Shown piece after piece: positions 46,051 through 54,512 of a stretch of DNA of 64,000 bases. The position numbers were made by a program, and so were the translations under genes. The notes beneath the pieces are model-generated. The model searched no databases. It was not told the DNA's origin and saw nothing but the letters and a program-made list of their open reading frames with translations. The stretch's first letter is position 1, and every line of letters starts with the position of its first letter. The stretch comes from Cytophagales bacterium (GTDB lineage Bacteria > Bacteroidota > Bacteroidia > Cytophagales > Cyclobacteriaceae), in NCBI GenBank assembly GCA_017303795.1, contig JAFLBR010000004.1, positions 124,001-188,000 of the forward strand, in the 5' to 3' direction.

Positions 46051-46133
46051 GAGATGTAAAACCAGAGTAAGTACTATGTATTTTATCTTGGCGTTCTTAG
46101 CGCCTTTGCATGAAGACATTCATAATCGCGTTC

Positions 46134-46631
46134 TTATTTACGTTTCTGAAAATCTTTATCTGTAAGATTAAATCGTTTCATGGTAGCATCGTAATCGGCA
46201 TAGTTAGGTCGGCCCACCAAATCAGCGGGAACAACCACCACTCTGAAAACCTGATCATTTGTCCATTGGCTTCCCAACGCTGATAATGGGAATGTGGCAT
46301 CTAAAAAAATATTTACATCCACATTGGTAAAGTCGTAGTTGTATTGCATCAGTCCTTCTTCAAAGAAAACCTGTTGCGGTAATAATCGCCAGATGTCGTT
46401 GCCATTCACAACATCCCACAGTACATACACTAAAGTTACATCAGAGGACAGTACATTAAATCCATATTCCTCTAAGTGTGCAAAATTATTTGCTGCGGTA
46501 AAATCAACTTCAATCTCAAAAGCTTTCGAGGCAATTATTTCACCATCCTCGCCCGGCAAACCCTCTGGACCCATTGGTCCCTGGCAGGCAACGCCTACCG
46601 CTACAATCAACAAGAACATTAACTTTTTCAT
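46134..46631 (-). CDS. Lipoprotein with short collagen-like GxY segment
   Basis: A 165-residue protein with lipoprotein signal MKKLMFLLIVAVGVAC and Cys16 as the probable lipidated residue. It is followed at once by a short collagen-like run, GPMGPEGLPGEDGE (four GxY triplets). The rest is a beta-rich domain with no recognised family. Such lipoproteins are frequent in Bacteroidota. It is divergent from the S10 peptidase gene. Confidence 0.78.
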   Translation of the reverse strand: MKKLMFLLIVAVGVACQGPMGPEGLPGEDGEIIASKAFEIEVDFTAANNFAHLEEYGFNVLSSDVTLVYVLWDVVNGNDIWRLLPQQVFFEEGLMQYNYDFTNVDVNIFLDATFPLSALGSQWTNDQVFRVVVVPADLVGRPNYADYDATMKRFNLTDKDFQKRK

Positions 46632-46830
46632 ACGTATTTATTTTAGATAAACATTTCACTAAACCGATGCCAACCTTATATGGTAAACGATATACCGTCC
46701 GCGGGTTTGGCTTTTGGCATAACTACCACCCAAGTGATTTTATCTATCTCTGTTTCACAGTTATTGCCCACTGACATAAACCCTGTTGGGAATCCGGGTA
46801 AAGCCTCTGATATTGGAAAAATTTTTCACT

Positions 46831-48300
46831 ATGAATCGTATCTTACTTTCTTGCATCGTTCTCTTTTCTACCATAGCAACATTTGCTCAAGAGCGGGTGC
46901 TTCCTGCCGAGTCGGCTGTAACCTCTACCGCTTCGGTAACCATTAAAGGCAAAGTGGTTCCTTATAAAGTAACAGCAGGCACACAACCTGTTTGGAATGC
47001 CGAAGGCAAACCAAGTGCAGCTCTATTCTATACCTATTATGAACGCACCGATGTAAGTGACAAAAGTCGCAGGCCATTAGTAATTTCATTTAACGGTGGC
47101 CCTGGCTCAGCTTCGGTGTGGATGCATGTAGCCTACACTGGTCCTAAAGTTTTAAATATTGATAGCGAAGGTTATCCCGTTCAACCTTACGGTGTAAAAG
47201 ATAACCCGCACTCCATTCTGGATGTAGCCGACATAGTTTATATCGATCCTGTAAACACGGGCTTCTCGCGCATCCTCGATCCGAAAGCAGAGAAGTCAAC
47301 TTTCTTTGGCGTGAATGCCGATATTAAATACCTGGGCGATTGGCTTGATAATTTTGTTTCGCGCGTGGGCCGCTGGACTTCCCCTAAATATTTGATTGGC
47401 GAAAGTTATGGCACAACCCGCGTATCAGGTCTGGCACTTGATCTTCAGAATAATCATTGGATGTATTTGAATGGTGTGATTCTGGTTTCGCCTACCGAAA
47501 TCGGAATTAAGCGCGATGGGCCGGTTAACGATGCGCTTTCGTTACCATATTACACAGCGGCTGCGTGGTATCACAAAAAACTTCCTGCCGATCTGCAACA
47601 AAAAGATTTGTTGGATGTACTTACCGAATCTGAAAAGTTTACAATTGACGAATTTATTCCGGCCTTATCTAAAGGTGGATTTATTGATCCTGCAAAGAGA
47701 AAAGAAATTGCCGCCAAAGCTGCGCGTTACTCTGGTTTGAAAGAAGAAGTACTGTTGAGTCACAACCTAGCTGTACCCACACAATACTTCTGGAAAGAAT
47801 TATTACGCACGGAAGGTTTTACCGTTGGCCGATTGGATTCGCGCTACAAAGGCATTGATAAAATGGCTGCGGGAAGTAGTCCGGATTACAATTCGGAACT
47901 CACTTCATGGTTGCATTCATTTACACCCGCTATCAACTATTATTTGCGTGATGTGTTGAAATACAAAACCGATTTGCAGTACAACATGTTTGGTCCGGTT
48001 CGTCCGTGGGATAATTCAAATGATAACACCGGTGAGAACCTGCGTTTGGCAATGGCCGAAAATCCGTATTTGAATGTAATGATTCAAAGCGGTTATTACG
48101 ATGGCGCTACTACTTACTTCGATGCGAAGTATTCCATGTGGCAGCTTGACCCAAGCGGAAAAATGAAAGACCGCTTACGGTTTGAAGGTTATCGCAGCGG
48201 CCACATGATGTATTTGCGTGCCGAAGATTTGGCTACTTCAAATGATCACATTCGCGATTTTATTAAGAAGAGTACCGCAACGGGATCGGCAAAGTATTAA
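46831..48300 (+). CDS. Exported S10 serine carboxypeptidase-like protein
   Basis: A 489-residue exported protein. The start at ATG 46831 gives a signal peptide (LLSCIVLFSTIATFAQE). The family motifs are present: VISFNGGPGSASVWMH (oxyanion region), the nucleophile Ser192 in LIGESYGTTR, Asp in SGYYDGATTY and His in YRSGHMMYL. S10 enzymes remove C-terminal residues at acid pH; prokaryotic homologues are exported. The long 199-base divergent gap should hold its promoter but I could not define it. It ends before the palindrome at 48319. Confidence 0.9.
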   Translation: MNRILLSCIVLFSTIATFAQERVLPAESAVTSTASVTIKGKVVPYKVTAGTQPVWNAEGKPSAALFYTYYERTDVSDKSRRPLVISFNGGPGSASVWMHVAYTGPKVLNIDSEGYPVQPYGVKDNPHSILDVADIVYIDPVNTGFSRILDPKAEKSTFFGVNADIKYLGDWLDNFVSRVGRWTSPKYLIGESYGTTRVSGLALDLQNNHWMYLNGVILVSPTEIGIKRDGPVNDALSLPYYTAAAWYHKKLPADLQQKDLLDVLTESEKFTIDEFIPALSKGGFIDPAKRKEIAAKAARYSGLKEEVLLSHNLAVPTQYFWKELLRTEGFTVGRLDSRYKGIDKMAAGSSPDYNSELTSWLHSFTPAINYYLRDVLKYKTDLQYNMFGPVRPWDNSNDNTGENLRLAMAENPYLNVMIQSGYYDGATTYFDAKYSMWQLDPSGKMKDRLRFEGYRSGHMMYLRAEDLATSNDHIRDFIKKSTATGSAKY

Positions 48301-48318
48301 TGTTTGTAAGTAATTCGT

Positions 48319-48351
48319 AAACCTATAAGGTTTTAAAAACCTTATAGGTTT
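48319..48351. repeat. 33-bp near-perfect palindrome after the S10 gene
   Basis: Arms 48319-48334 and 48336-48351 are exactly complementary over 16 bases with a single base between them. Internally each arm is palindromic (AACCTATAAGGTT). It belongs in style with 2819, 20059 and 25388. Confidence 0.8.
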
Positions 48352-48360
48352 GTTAGAAAC

Positions 48361-48392
48361 AAAAATGCCTGGCGTTGAGTCAGGCATTTTTT
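48361..48392 (+). terminator. Rho-independent terminator of the S10 gene
   Basis: AAAAATGCCTG (48361-48371) pairs with CAGGCATTTTT (48381-48391) with a 9-base loop and a run of six T. It follows the palindrome directly, so the S10 transcript has two structures at its end. Confidence 0.85.
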
Positions 48393-48470
48393 GTTAATTA
48401 ATTCGCGGCTTTGGACAGAAGCCGCGTAGGAGGCATCGGGAAAAGGGTTTTATTTCTTTCATTGATTGGC

Positions 48471-48478
48471 TATCTTTG
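48471..48478 (+). promoter_or_regulatory. Promoter -7 element of the second PIN module
   Basis: TATCTTTG is an exact TAnnTTTG match ending 4 bases before the antitoxin ATG at 48483. The transcript should be leaderless, so it supports that ATG over earlier in-frame starts. Confidence 0.55.
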
Positions 48479-48482
48479 GTTT

Positions 48483-48692
48483 ATGAAAACAATAACGCTG
48501 GAAACATCTGATGAATTGGCCGATCGCTTTTCTGAACTCAGCGAAGAAGATAAAAAAGGGTTAAGTGAAATGATTCGTCTATTAATGGAAGACAAAAGAA
48601 CTCTTCGGCAGGTAATGGATGATATTAGCGAGTATGCCCGAAAGCAAGGGATAACCCCGGAATTGCTGGAGCAACTCCTAAAAGAGAAATAG
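48483..48692 (+). CDS. Antitoxin of the second PIN-type pair
   Basis: A 69-residue acidic helical protein (TITLETSDELADRFSELSEE, MIRLLMEDKRTLRQVMDD) immediately before a PIN toxin. It resembles the small antitoxins that begin with a beta strand and continue helical. The upstream in-frame ATG at 48411 would run through the promoter element, so ATG 48483 is preferred. Its stop codon abuts the toxin start. Confidence 0.75.
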   Translation: MKTITLETSDELADRFSELSEEDKKGLSEMIRLLMEDKRTLRQVMDDISEYARKQGITPELLEQLLKEK

Positions 48693-49097
48693 TTGAATTT
48701 TGTTATCGATACGAATGTACTGATTAGCGCAGCAATCTTTAAAGGGTCTGTGCAAGACAAAGCATTTGATAAAGCACGTGACTTGGGCAGTATCATTAGT
48801 TCCGAGCTTGTGTATGCTGAGCTAAAAGAAGTAATCAATCGAAATAAATTTGATCGGTATTTTAAAGCAGGCGACAGAAGTAAGTTTCTTGCACGATACA
48901 AGGCTGAATCAAAATTTATAGTGGTTACCCACCGCGTTTCAAAATGTATCGATCCGAATGATGATATGTTTTTGGAACTTGCTCTCTCAGGAAAAGCAAC
49001 CGCCATTATCAGCAGCGATCCGGATCTACTTATTCTTAACCCGTTCCAAAGTATTTCCATTATCACACCAAAAGACTTTATAGAGCAACATCATTGA
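48693..49097 (+). CDS. PIN-domain toxin (second module, TTG start)
   Basis: A 134-residue PIN nuclease beginning MNFVIDTNVLISAA, with the first catalytic Asp at residue 6. Later acidic residues are in LVYAELKEVI, DPNDDMFLELAL and SSDPDLL. The start is TTG 48693, directly after the antitoxin TAG; the core PIN motif follows at once, so no other start fits. It belongs to the same family as the toxin at 24433 but the antitoxin differs. Confidence 0.87.
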   Translation: MNFVIDTNVLISAAIFKGSVQDKAFDKARDLGSIISSELVYAELKEVINRNKFDRYFKAGDRSKFLARYKAESKFIVVTHRVSKCIDPNDDMFLELALSGKATAIISSDPDLLILNPFQSISIITPKDFIEQHH

Positions 49098-49103
49098 GTT
49101 ATC

Positions 49104-49244
49104 TCAATCATATTTCAAACTTTCCACAGGGTTTTTACTGGCTGCTCTCAGCGATTGGAAGATTACTGTAGCAAGACCAATTAACACCAGCAAGTGTTCA
49201 GGGCAAAACCAACGAAGGAGTCGAAGCTGTTTATTAGAAAGCAT
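49104..49244 (-). pseudogene. 46-codon internally deleted FtsX-type permease remnant
   Basis: An ATG-to-TGA reading frame that begins MLSNKQLRLLRWFCPEHLL and ends VIFQSLRAASKNPVESLKYD. The first part matches the header of the four permease genes (LRxFCPxHLLEEIEGD); the last part matches their common C-terminus (SLRAASxNPVxSLKYE). About 820 residues between the two are gone, yet the frame is kept. It is the remains of a fifth permease at the end of the array, 20 bases after the stop of the gene at 49265. Whether it is made as a short peptide is unknown. Confidence 0.8.
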
Positions 49245-49264
49245 TGATCGTTTAATTGAGGTTC

Positions 49265-51871
49265 TTATTCATACTTAAGGGTATCCGTTGGATTAATGGA
49301 AGCTGCTTTCAAAGAGTGGTAACTTACAGCAATCCACGCGATAAGAATTGAAATGAGGCCTGTGATAAAAAACAAGCCAACGTTCAACTCTACTTTATAT
49401 GCAAACCCGTCAAGCCACTTTTGAAGTAGATATACAGACAGCGGCACGCTGATTACCAGTGCTATTGTTATCAACAGCGTAAATTTCTTATTCAGCATAC
49501 TTACAATATGGCAAGCCGATGCGCCCAATACCTTTCGAATTCCAATTTCTTTAGTTCGTTGCTCAACTGTAAAAGCCGATAGTCCGTAAAGGCCAAGGCA
49601 TGAAATTAAGATTGCCAGGATTGTAAATACAGAAATTGCTTTTCCAAAGATTTTCTCTTTGGTTAAGAGCTCACCAAAATTCGCATCCAGAAAGTGATAG
49701 CGGAATGGTTCGTCAGGTACATGTTGCTTCCACTTTTGTTCAGCTACCGTTAGGAATGCAGGAATAGCCTCCGCGTCCAATTTAAATCCAAGTTCCCACC
49801 GCTCTTTTCCCATAACAATGGCAAGTGGCGCAATTTCTTTCCGTAACGATTCCCAATGAAAGTTGCTGACAACACCAATCACCTTTTGTGTTTCATTAAT
49901 AACAGCGCCTATCGGATTTTCCCCAAGATCAAGGGCTTTAACAGCCGCTTCGTTTAAAATAATGGCCGAAGAATCTGATGCCAGCTCTTTATTGAAATCG
50001 CGACCCGCCTTTAACTGCATTGAATTTAAAGAAAGAAAGTTCTCGTCTGCCGAATAGGTAAAGATGGAGGCCGGATGATCCATTTTTGGAGTTTGATATG
50101 TTGAAAAGGTCATTACGCGATTGCTCCCCGGTTCGCCCGTATGGAAGCTTGAAGTAGTTACTCCGGGAAGTGCGGCAAGTTCATTCCTGAATACATCAGC
50201 CGAATTCTTTAACAAACTAATACGGTCAATGGTGAGCACATTTTGCTGATCAAAGCCGAGATCTTTAGTAGCCATAAAATGTAATTGGTTTTGAACAACC
50301 AATGCACATGAGATTAACAGGATGGAAATTGTAAATTGAAATACCACCAAAAAATTTCTGAATGAACCGCCCCCTGTTTCAATGGTTCCTTTTAAAACCT
50401 TAACCGGAATAAATGAGGTAAGGTAGAATGCCGGATAAATACCAGATAGAATGCCCACCAAAAATGAAAACAAAATAAAGAGACCAACTGTGTACGGTGT
50501 TTGCCAAATGGTATTGAGTAGCGGTGTGCCGGTAACCGATTCAAAAACACGTAGAAATACTTCTGCTAATAGCAAGGCTACTACCATGGCGATGATACTG
50601 GTAGTAACAGATTCTAACAGATATTGTCCTACCAATTTACTTCTTACAGTACCCAACGCTTTGCGAATACCTACTTCTTTTGCTCTACGCGTAGCCCGTG
50701 CGGTGGTTAAGTTTACAAAGTTTACGGCTGCCAGAATTAAAATAAAAAATGATACGGCAGAGAATATGTAAATGTTAGTTTCATTTCCGCCAGGAGAGAG
50801 CTCATGATTCAGTTTTGAATGCAGATAGATGTCCTTCACGTTGTGGACATAAAATTTTATAGCCATATCGTTTTTCCGATAATCTTCGAGTGTTGCAAAA
50901 CCCATCGGCTTTCCTGATTCCGGATACACATGATGTTCAAAAAGTAAATCCAGCGCGCTTGTTAAGTCTATTTCCGTATTATTTTCCTTCAGCAATACAT
51001 AGCTATAAAAGGCGGCTGAAGACCAAACCGGATCTCCTTTTAACTTACCTTGATTGGACAACCACAATTGTGATTTAAGATGTGAATTAAAACCAAGTTT
51101 TTTAACCACCGCGGTAATTGTGAACTGTTCGCGCGACTTACCAACTTCAATGGTTTTGCCAATCGCTTCAGAGTCACCAAAAAATTTTCTGGCAAGCTCT
51201 TGTGTAACTACAGCCGCGTTGGTTCCGCTTAATGCCCGTACCGGATTTCCACTGATAAACGTGTAATCAAATATTTTAAAGAAGGCAGTATCGGTATAAT
51301 AAACAATGGGTTCTATTAAAGTTTGATCCTCAATTTTGATGGGCACATTCTTTTCTTGTCGAATGCGGGTAGCCGTTTCTATTCCGCCAAATTCTTTGGG
51401 CAACACATCAAGCAGTTCTTCCGGAGCACTAGCAAATTTGCCAATGTTAAAGAAAGATATACCAATACGATAGGTACGGTCAGCCTTGGCAAAACCCTTG
51501 TCATGACTCCACTCGCCATGCACAAAAAGGAAAATAACCAGGCTACACGCTATGCCAATAGCCAAACCGCCAATGGTAATAAAAGAATAGCCTTTACTGC
51601 GCCACAGCGTTCGGAACGCAACTTTTAAATAATTAGTGAGTAACATAGTATTGATAAATTTTGGGGTGATTTTATTTCTTAAAATTATTCCTGGTCTTAA
51701 AAACCGAACGGTATTCCAAAGCAATCTTCGTTTTGCCTTTCGCTCATCAAACACTTTTACATCCTTCTCAAACTTTTGAAGAAGATCGCCTTCAATTTCT
51801 TCCAGCAGGTGTGGCGGACAGAAAGCGCGGAGCAGGCGGACAGCAAAAGGTGGTTGTTCTATCCTATTCAT
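49265..51871 (-). CDS. FtsX/MacB-type permease with N-terminal prefix domain (array gene 4)
   Basis: An 868-residue permease. The header RLLRAFCPPHLLEEIEGDLL (prefix domain) is followed by a membrane helix (GYSFITIGGLAIGIACSLV), a MacB-like periplasmic domain, a trio of helices ending RRAKEVGIRKALGTVRSKL, and a second periplasmic/FtsX half with RTKEIGIRKVLGASACHIV. This is the duplicated orphan permease layout; no ATPase is adjacent. The ATG overlaps the previous stop by 8 bases. The transport substrate or signalling role is unknown. Confidence 0.88.
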   Translation of the reverse strand: MNRIEQPPFAVRLLRAFCPPHLLEEIEGDLLQKFEKDVKVFDERKAKRRLLWNTVRFLRPGIILRNKITPKFINTMLLTNYLKVAFRTLWRSKGYSFITIGGLAIGIACSLVIFLFVHGEWSHDKGFAKADRTYRIGISFFNIGKFASAPEELLDVLPKEFGGIETATRIRQEKNVPIKIEDQTLIEPIVYYTDTAFFKIFDYTFISGNPVRALSGTNAAVVTQELARKFFGDSEAIGKTIEVGKSREQFTITAVVKKLGFNSHLKSQLWLSNQGKLKGDPVWSSAAFYSYVLLKENNTEIDLTSALDLLFEHHVYPESGKPMGFATLEDYRKNDMAIKFYVHNVKDIYLHSKLNHELSPGGNETNIYIFSAVSFFILILAAVNFVNLTTARATRRAKEVGIRKALGTVRSKLVGQYLLESVTTSIIAMVVALLLAEVFLRVFESVTGTPLLNTIWQTPYTVGLFILFSFLVGILSGIYPAFYLTSFIPVKVLKGTIETGGGSFRNFLVVFQFTISILLISCALVVQNQLHFMATKDLGFDQQNVLTIDRISLLKNSADVFRNELAALPGVTTSSFHTGEPGSNRVMTFSTYQTPKMDHPASIFTYSADENFLSLNSMQLKAGRDFNKELASDSSAIILNEAAVKALDLGENPIGAVINETQKVIGVVSNFHWESLRKEIAPLAIVMGKERWELGFKLDAEAIPAFLTVAEQKWKQHVPDEPFRYHFLDANFGELLTKEKIFGKAISVFTILAILISCLGLYGLSAFTVEQRTKEIGIRKVLGASACHIVSMLNKKFTLLITIALVISVPLSVYLLQKWLDGFAYKVELNVGLFFITGLISILIAWIAVSYHSLKAASINPTDTLKYE

Positions 51872-54512
51872 GCTTTAATGCTTCTGTAGCATTTGTGTTG
51901 GCTGATCGAACCAAAAGAAATAGGATTGAAGCAAAAGCAAAAAACGCCACCAATAAAAAAGGCAAAATAAAATCCAGTGAACCTAACCAAATCCTTATCG
52001 GATAGTTAGATAACCATAAGTTACTTGCATAATAACTTATCGGAAAAGCAAGTACTCCGGCCAGTGTTAATAAGATTGCAAATTCTCTGGAAAGTAGTCG
52101 GATGATATTTAGCATTGTAGCTCCCAATGTTTTTCGAATCCCAATTTCTTTAGTGCGCTGGTAAGTCATAAAGTAGGTAAACCCAAAAAGACCCAGGCAG
52201 GCAATGCTTAACCCGATAGCCGATAAATAACTAAACACTTTTTGCAATTGATGTTCGCGTTGATATTGGCTATTGAAAAATTCATCTAAAAAGAAATAGT
52301 CAAAAGACCTGTCAGGAAAAATAGTTAGCCATTGTTGCTGCAAAGAAGTAAGTGTTTCGGTAACATCATTTGAGTTGATCTTAACTGTAATGAATTTCAT
52401 ATACCCTTGCCCCGGTGTGTACATAGACGCCAGAATAGGTTCTTGTAATGAACGCTCATGAAAATCATTCACTACCCCAATAATCTCACTACTCCCCATC
52501 AACTTGTTTCCCACGGCCTCTTGCGCATTTTTATAACCAAGCATGGTAACGGCTGTTTCATTTAAAATAACCTGCTTTGGGTTTTCATCAGCGAAGTTTC
52601 TTCCGGCTACTAATTTCAACCCATACGTTTCAATAAAATCTGTGTCAACACGTGTGCGTGAAGTTGAAATCAATTCCGGATTATCTTCGGATTTTCTCAA
52701 GCGACCCAACCATTCATTTTCGCGTCCGGGAATGGAAGAGGTAATTGTTGCGTTAACCGCAAACGCTTGATCTTTAATTCTGCTCTTAAAGAGATTTATC
52801 TTATTTGTAAACGAACTATCCATTTCGGCTCCGGGGCCGCCAATCGTTTTGATAACAACATTTTGATCAGCATCAAAACCAAGTTCCTGACGTTGCATGA
52901 AAGAAACCTGTCGTTGAATAATGAGCGTTGCGCTAATCAGCAAAATTGTGGTAAGAAATTGGATGGATAGTAAAGACCTTCTAAGAAATTGTCCATTTAA
53001 ATTTGAAAACTTACCGCCCTTCATTGCCTGAAGAGGATTGATGGAGGCAAGATTCCGTGTGGGGTAAAATCCAACTACAAATGAAAAGATAATAAGGAAT
53101 CCTAAAACAATAGAAACGAAAACAGGATTTAACAGTACTATCATTTCCATTTGCTTTCCCGTTAACGAGTTGAAAACTGGTAAGAGGATTAAGGATAACA
53201 TTACAGCAATGGCAAGCGCAATAAGATTGATGATAAATGATTCCGTAAAAAATAAGATTTGCAATTGATAACGACTCGAGCCAACAATTTTACGAACACC
53301 AATTTCTTTCGCTCTTCGGATAGCACGAGCCAATGATAAATTGAGGTAGTTAATCAACGCGAGAACAAGGATAAACGCAGCAACTAATTGAAGTACATGT
53401 ACGATTCGTTCGTTTCCGTTTACTTGCATTTCGCCCGTGAGATTGGAGTGTAAATGAATGCCTTCAAGGGGTTGTAGAAAAAAACTGGCTGTTGCCCGAT
53501 TGGCATTCTCATTGCTTTCCATTTTTGCTGTCAATACTTTTTGAATGGTGGATTCTACTTCGGCAAGATCAACATTGGGTTGTAGTAGCAGGTAGGTATA
53601 AAATCCATCCCAGTTCCAGGCGCTTCGGTCTTCATATACATTCATCCATGAAGCCAGGAAATTAAACTGCATGTGAGAGTTTGCGGGCAAATCCTTGTAA
53701 ACACCCGTAACCAACCAATCACCCATCCCTTCCCAATGAATGATTTTATTAATGGCTTCAGAATCGCCAAAATATTTTTGTGCTGAAGATTCGGAAAGGA
53801 TCAGTTTATTCTCACCATTCAATGCTTTCAGCGGATCGCCTTCAATAAAATCTAAAGGAAAAATGGTTAAGAAGGTTGAATCCACAGCATAGATCGATGA
53901 TTCCATAAACGTGCTCTGCTCATCACCCTCGCCAATGACCATCACCGCCTCTACATGTGTGGTTACCGGAAAAAGCCTCGTGAAGGTTTCAACGACCGGA
54001 ATAGTCTCCTTTAGCGTTTCGCCAACAGCCGGAAAAATCTGTGCCTTGCTATACTGTAATTCATTATCTATAAGACGCGAATAGCTAATGCGCACAATGT
54101 CTTTCGATCGTGGAAAAAATGTATCATACCTTTTTTCGAATGAAACATAATTTTGCATGAGCAGGCAAACGGCAATGCCTACAGCCAATCCAGTAACATT
54201 AATAAAAGTAAAAAGTGAATGTCTGCGCATGCTGCGAAAACTGAACCTCATATAGTTTAGAATCATACCCGAATGTTGAGATGAAAGCTTATTTCTTTGA
54301 ATGATTCCCGGCCTGAAAAACCGAATTGTATTCCAAAGCAATCTTCGTTCGGCCCTCCGAAGTTTATAGTCGTCCGTCCACTCGGAATGGTCGGATGACT
54401 TGAGATCGCGTTCGTAGCGTTGCAGCAAATCACCTTCTATCTCTTCCAGCAAATGCGGTGGGCAGAAACTTCTGAGCACTCGGAAACACCAATGCTTGTT
54501 TTGATTATTCAT
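51864..54512 (-). CDS. FtsX/MacB-type permease with N-terminal prefix domain (array gene 3)
   Basis: An 882-residue permease. The header CFRVLRSFCPPHLLEEIEGD precedes an extended linker (RYERDLKSSDHSEWTDDYKL). The first FtsX trio carries RRAKEIGVRKIVGSSRYQLQ and the last RTKEIGIRKTLGATMLNII. The header is close at nucleotide level to array gene 2 (a 42-base identical stretch at 54426-54467 and 57049-57090). It overlaps both neighbours by 8 bases, so the whole array is translationally coupled. Confidence 0.88.
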   Translation of the reverse strand: MNNQNKHWCFRVLRSFCPPHLLEEIEGDLLQRYERDLKSSDHSEWTDDYKLRRAERRLLWNTIRFFRPGIIQRNKLSSQHSGMILNYMRFSFRSMRRHSLFTFINVTGLAVGIAVCLLMQNYVSFEKRYDTFFPRSKDIVRISYSRLIDNELQYSKAQIFPAVGETLKETIPVVETFTRLFPVTTHVEAVMVIGEGDEQSTFMESSIYAVDSTFLTIFPLDFIEGDPLKALNGENKLILSESSAQKYFGDSEAINKIIHWEGMGDWLVTGVYKDLPANSHMQFNFLASWMNVYEDRSAWNWDGFYTYLLLQPNVDLAEVESTIQKVLTAKMESNENANRATASFFLQPLEGIHLHSNLTGEMQVNGNERIVHVLQLVAAFILVLALINYLNLSLARAIRRAKEIGVRKIVGSSRYQLQILFFTESFIINLIALAIAVMLSLILLPVFNSLTGKQMEMIVLLNPVFVSIVLGFLIIFSFVVGFYPTRNLASINPLQAMKGGKFSNLNGQFLRRSLLSIQFLTTILLISATLIIQRQVSFMQRQELGFDADQNVVIKTIGGPGAEMDSSFTNKINLFKSRIKDQAFAVNATITSSIPGRENEWLGRLRKSEDNPELISTSRTRVDTDFIETYGLKLVAGRNFADENPKQVILNETAVTMLGYKNAQEAVGNKLMGSSEIIGVVNDFHERSLQEPILASMYTPGQGYMKFITVKINSNDVTETLTSLQQQWLTIFPDRSFDYFFLDEFFNSQYQREHQLQKVFSYLSAIGLSIACLGLFGFTYFMTYQRTKEIGIRKTLGATMLNIIRLLSREFAILLTLAGVLAFPISYYASNLWLSNYPIRIWLGSLDFILPFLLVAFFAFASILFLLVRSANTNATEALKHE
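54426..54467. repeat. Permease header direct repeat, copy A
   Basis: A 42-base stretch identical to 57049-57090, encoding the EEIEGDL part of the header of array gene 3. It is far more conserved than the body of these genes. Confidence 0.7.

Noticed and set aside
46088-46118. GGCGTTCTTAGCGCCTTTGC-like stretch between GDPD and the lipoprotein
   Set aside because: It looks like a common intergenic sequence type but has only a 4-bp stem; I could not support it as a repeat from one copy.
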